Shown here piece after piece: positions 63,469-64,000 of a DNA stretch of 64,000 nt. The notes below the pieces were generated by a model. It had not been told where the DNA came from, did no database searches, and saw only the letters and a list, made by a program, of their open reading frames with translations. The position numbers were made by a program, and so were the translations under genes. Within the stretch, counting starts at the first letter, position 1; every line of letters begins with the position of its first letter. Source of the stretch: Paraburkholderia sp. PGU19 (GTDB taxonomy: Bacteria; Pseudomonadota; Gammaproteobacteria; Burkholderiales; Burkholderiaceae); NCBI RefSeq assembly GCF_013426915.1, contig NZ_AP023179.1:3100001-3164000 (forward strand), given 5' to 3'.

Positions 63469-64000
63469 TCAAACCACTACAGTCTGCGCCTCGCCTTCTT
63501 TGCTCTCACGCACGACCCCGATCTTCCAGACCTGCTCGCCAGCGGCGGAAAGCAAGCCAATCGCCTTATCTGCGTCAGAAGCAGAAACAATCACAGCCAT
63601 CCCAATCCCGCAATTGAACACGCGATGCATCTCCGCATCAGCCACACCGCCATGCTTCTGCAGCCAGGCGAACAGTGGCGGCAGCGGCCACGCACGATGA
63701 TCCAGCTCGGCCGTCAGCCCATCCCTCAGCACGCGCGGAATATTCTCAACCAGACCGCCGCCCGTGATATGCGCCATACCCTTCACTTCAAGCTGCTGCA
63801 TCAGCGCCAGCAAAGGCTTCACATAAATATGCGTAGGCGCCATCAACGCATCAGCAAGCGAACGCCCATCGAAATCAGCATTCAAATCCGGCTGAGCGCG
63901 CTCAATGACCTTCCGCACCAGCGAAAATCCATTCGAATGAATACCGCTCGACGCAAGACCCAGCACCACATCGCCCGGCACGATCTTGCTGCCGTCGATG
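63469..64000 (-). CDS. purM: Phosphoribosylformylglycinamidine cyclo-ligase, partial
   Basis: The last 176 residues are present; the gene continues beyond the right edge. The visible part has [74 protein letters not shown] and [20 protein letters not shown], the AIR synthetase C-terminal pattern. PurM catalyses ATP-dependent ring closure to aminoimidazole ribonucleotide in purine synthesis. It converges with miaA, with its own terminator between them. Confidence 0.97.
   Translation of the reverse strand, partial: IDGSKIVPGDVVLGLASSGIHSNGFSLVRKVIERAQPDLNADFDGRSLADALMAPTHIYVKPLLALMQQLEVKGMAHITGGGLVENIPRVLRDGLTAELDHRAWPLPPLFAWLQKHGGVADAEMHRVFNCGIGMAVIVSASDADKAIGLLSAAGEQVWKIGVVRESKEGEAQTVVV

Noticed and set aside
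1..64000. Search for tRNA, rRNA, CRISPR arrays, insertion sequences, phage genes and integrases.
   Set aside because: None were seen: no cloverleaf-like sequence with a CCA end, no regularly spaced repeats, and no transposase or integrase motifs in any frame.

Overview
The window looks like a beta-proteobacterial chromosome of the Burkholderiaceae, most like Paraburkholderia/Burkholderia. This rests on the high GC of the right half, the endonuclease-type MutL, the dedA-mutL-miaA-purM block and a cepacian/colanic-acid-like polysaccharide locus. No rRNA, tRNA, CRISPR array, transposase or integrase was seen. About two thirds of the window is devoted to making, modifying, exporting and probably trimming surface polysaccharides.

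Region A (about 1-22 kb; base composition visibly less GC-rich than the rest) is a first exopolysaccharide/O-antigen-like locus. It has a UDP-HexNAc 4-epimerase (partial) and UDP-HexNAc 6-dehydrogenase of the WbpP/WbpO (TviC/TviB) type, and a Wzc-like chain-length kinase. It also has a Tat-type beta-helix protein, a WecA-like initiating phosphosugar transferase and an extra glmS. Three CelD/BcsL-FemAB-like acyltransferases, a Wzy-like polymerase, an OafA-SGNH O-acyltransferase, a methyltransferase, a tiny lipoprotein and a secreted beta-helix protein complete it. Together these suggest a polymer rich in N-acylated amino sugars and amino-uronic acids.

Region B (about 22-55 kb, GC-rich) is a second, cepacian/colanic-acid-like locus. 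Its export core is one minus-strand run: manC, WcaJ-type initiating transferase, Wza, Wzc-like tyrosine kinase, gmd, fcl and two glycosyltransferases. Before it lies a patchwork of units that switch strand often: glycosyltransferases, a Wzx flippase, two OafA-like acyltransferases, a Wzy polymerase, a GMC oxidoreductase, a WcaF-like acetyltransferase and a Gly/Ala/Asn-rich exported protein. After it come a GlxA/AraC-type regulator, a secreted glycoside-hydrolase-like protein, a 46-residue membrane peptide, a GDP-mannose hydrolase, galU and a second related GlxA/AraC regulator. The repeating unit probably contains mannose and fucose (or another 6-deoxyhexose from gmd/fcl) and carries several acyl groups.

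Region C (about 55.7-64 kb) is ordinary chromosome: an MFS transporter, a small membrane protein, an MscS channel, dedA, mutL, miaA and the end of purM.

The most notable points are: a cysteine-containing N-terminal module shared by two secreted proteins, one in each polysaccharide locus; two GlxA/AraC regulators with eroded DJ-1 domains bracketing the hydrolase-galU segment; a 9-bp tandem repeat that places a row of stop codons after the hydrolase and encodes an overlapping basic mini-ORF; several well-formed palindromes in divergent intergenic regions; and a probable leaderless mutL promoter.
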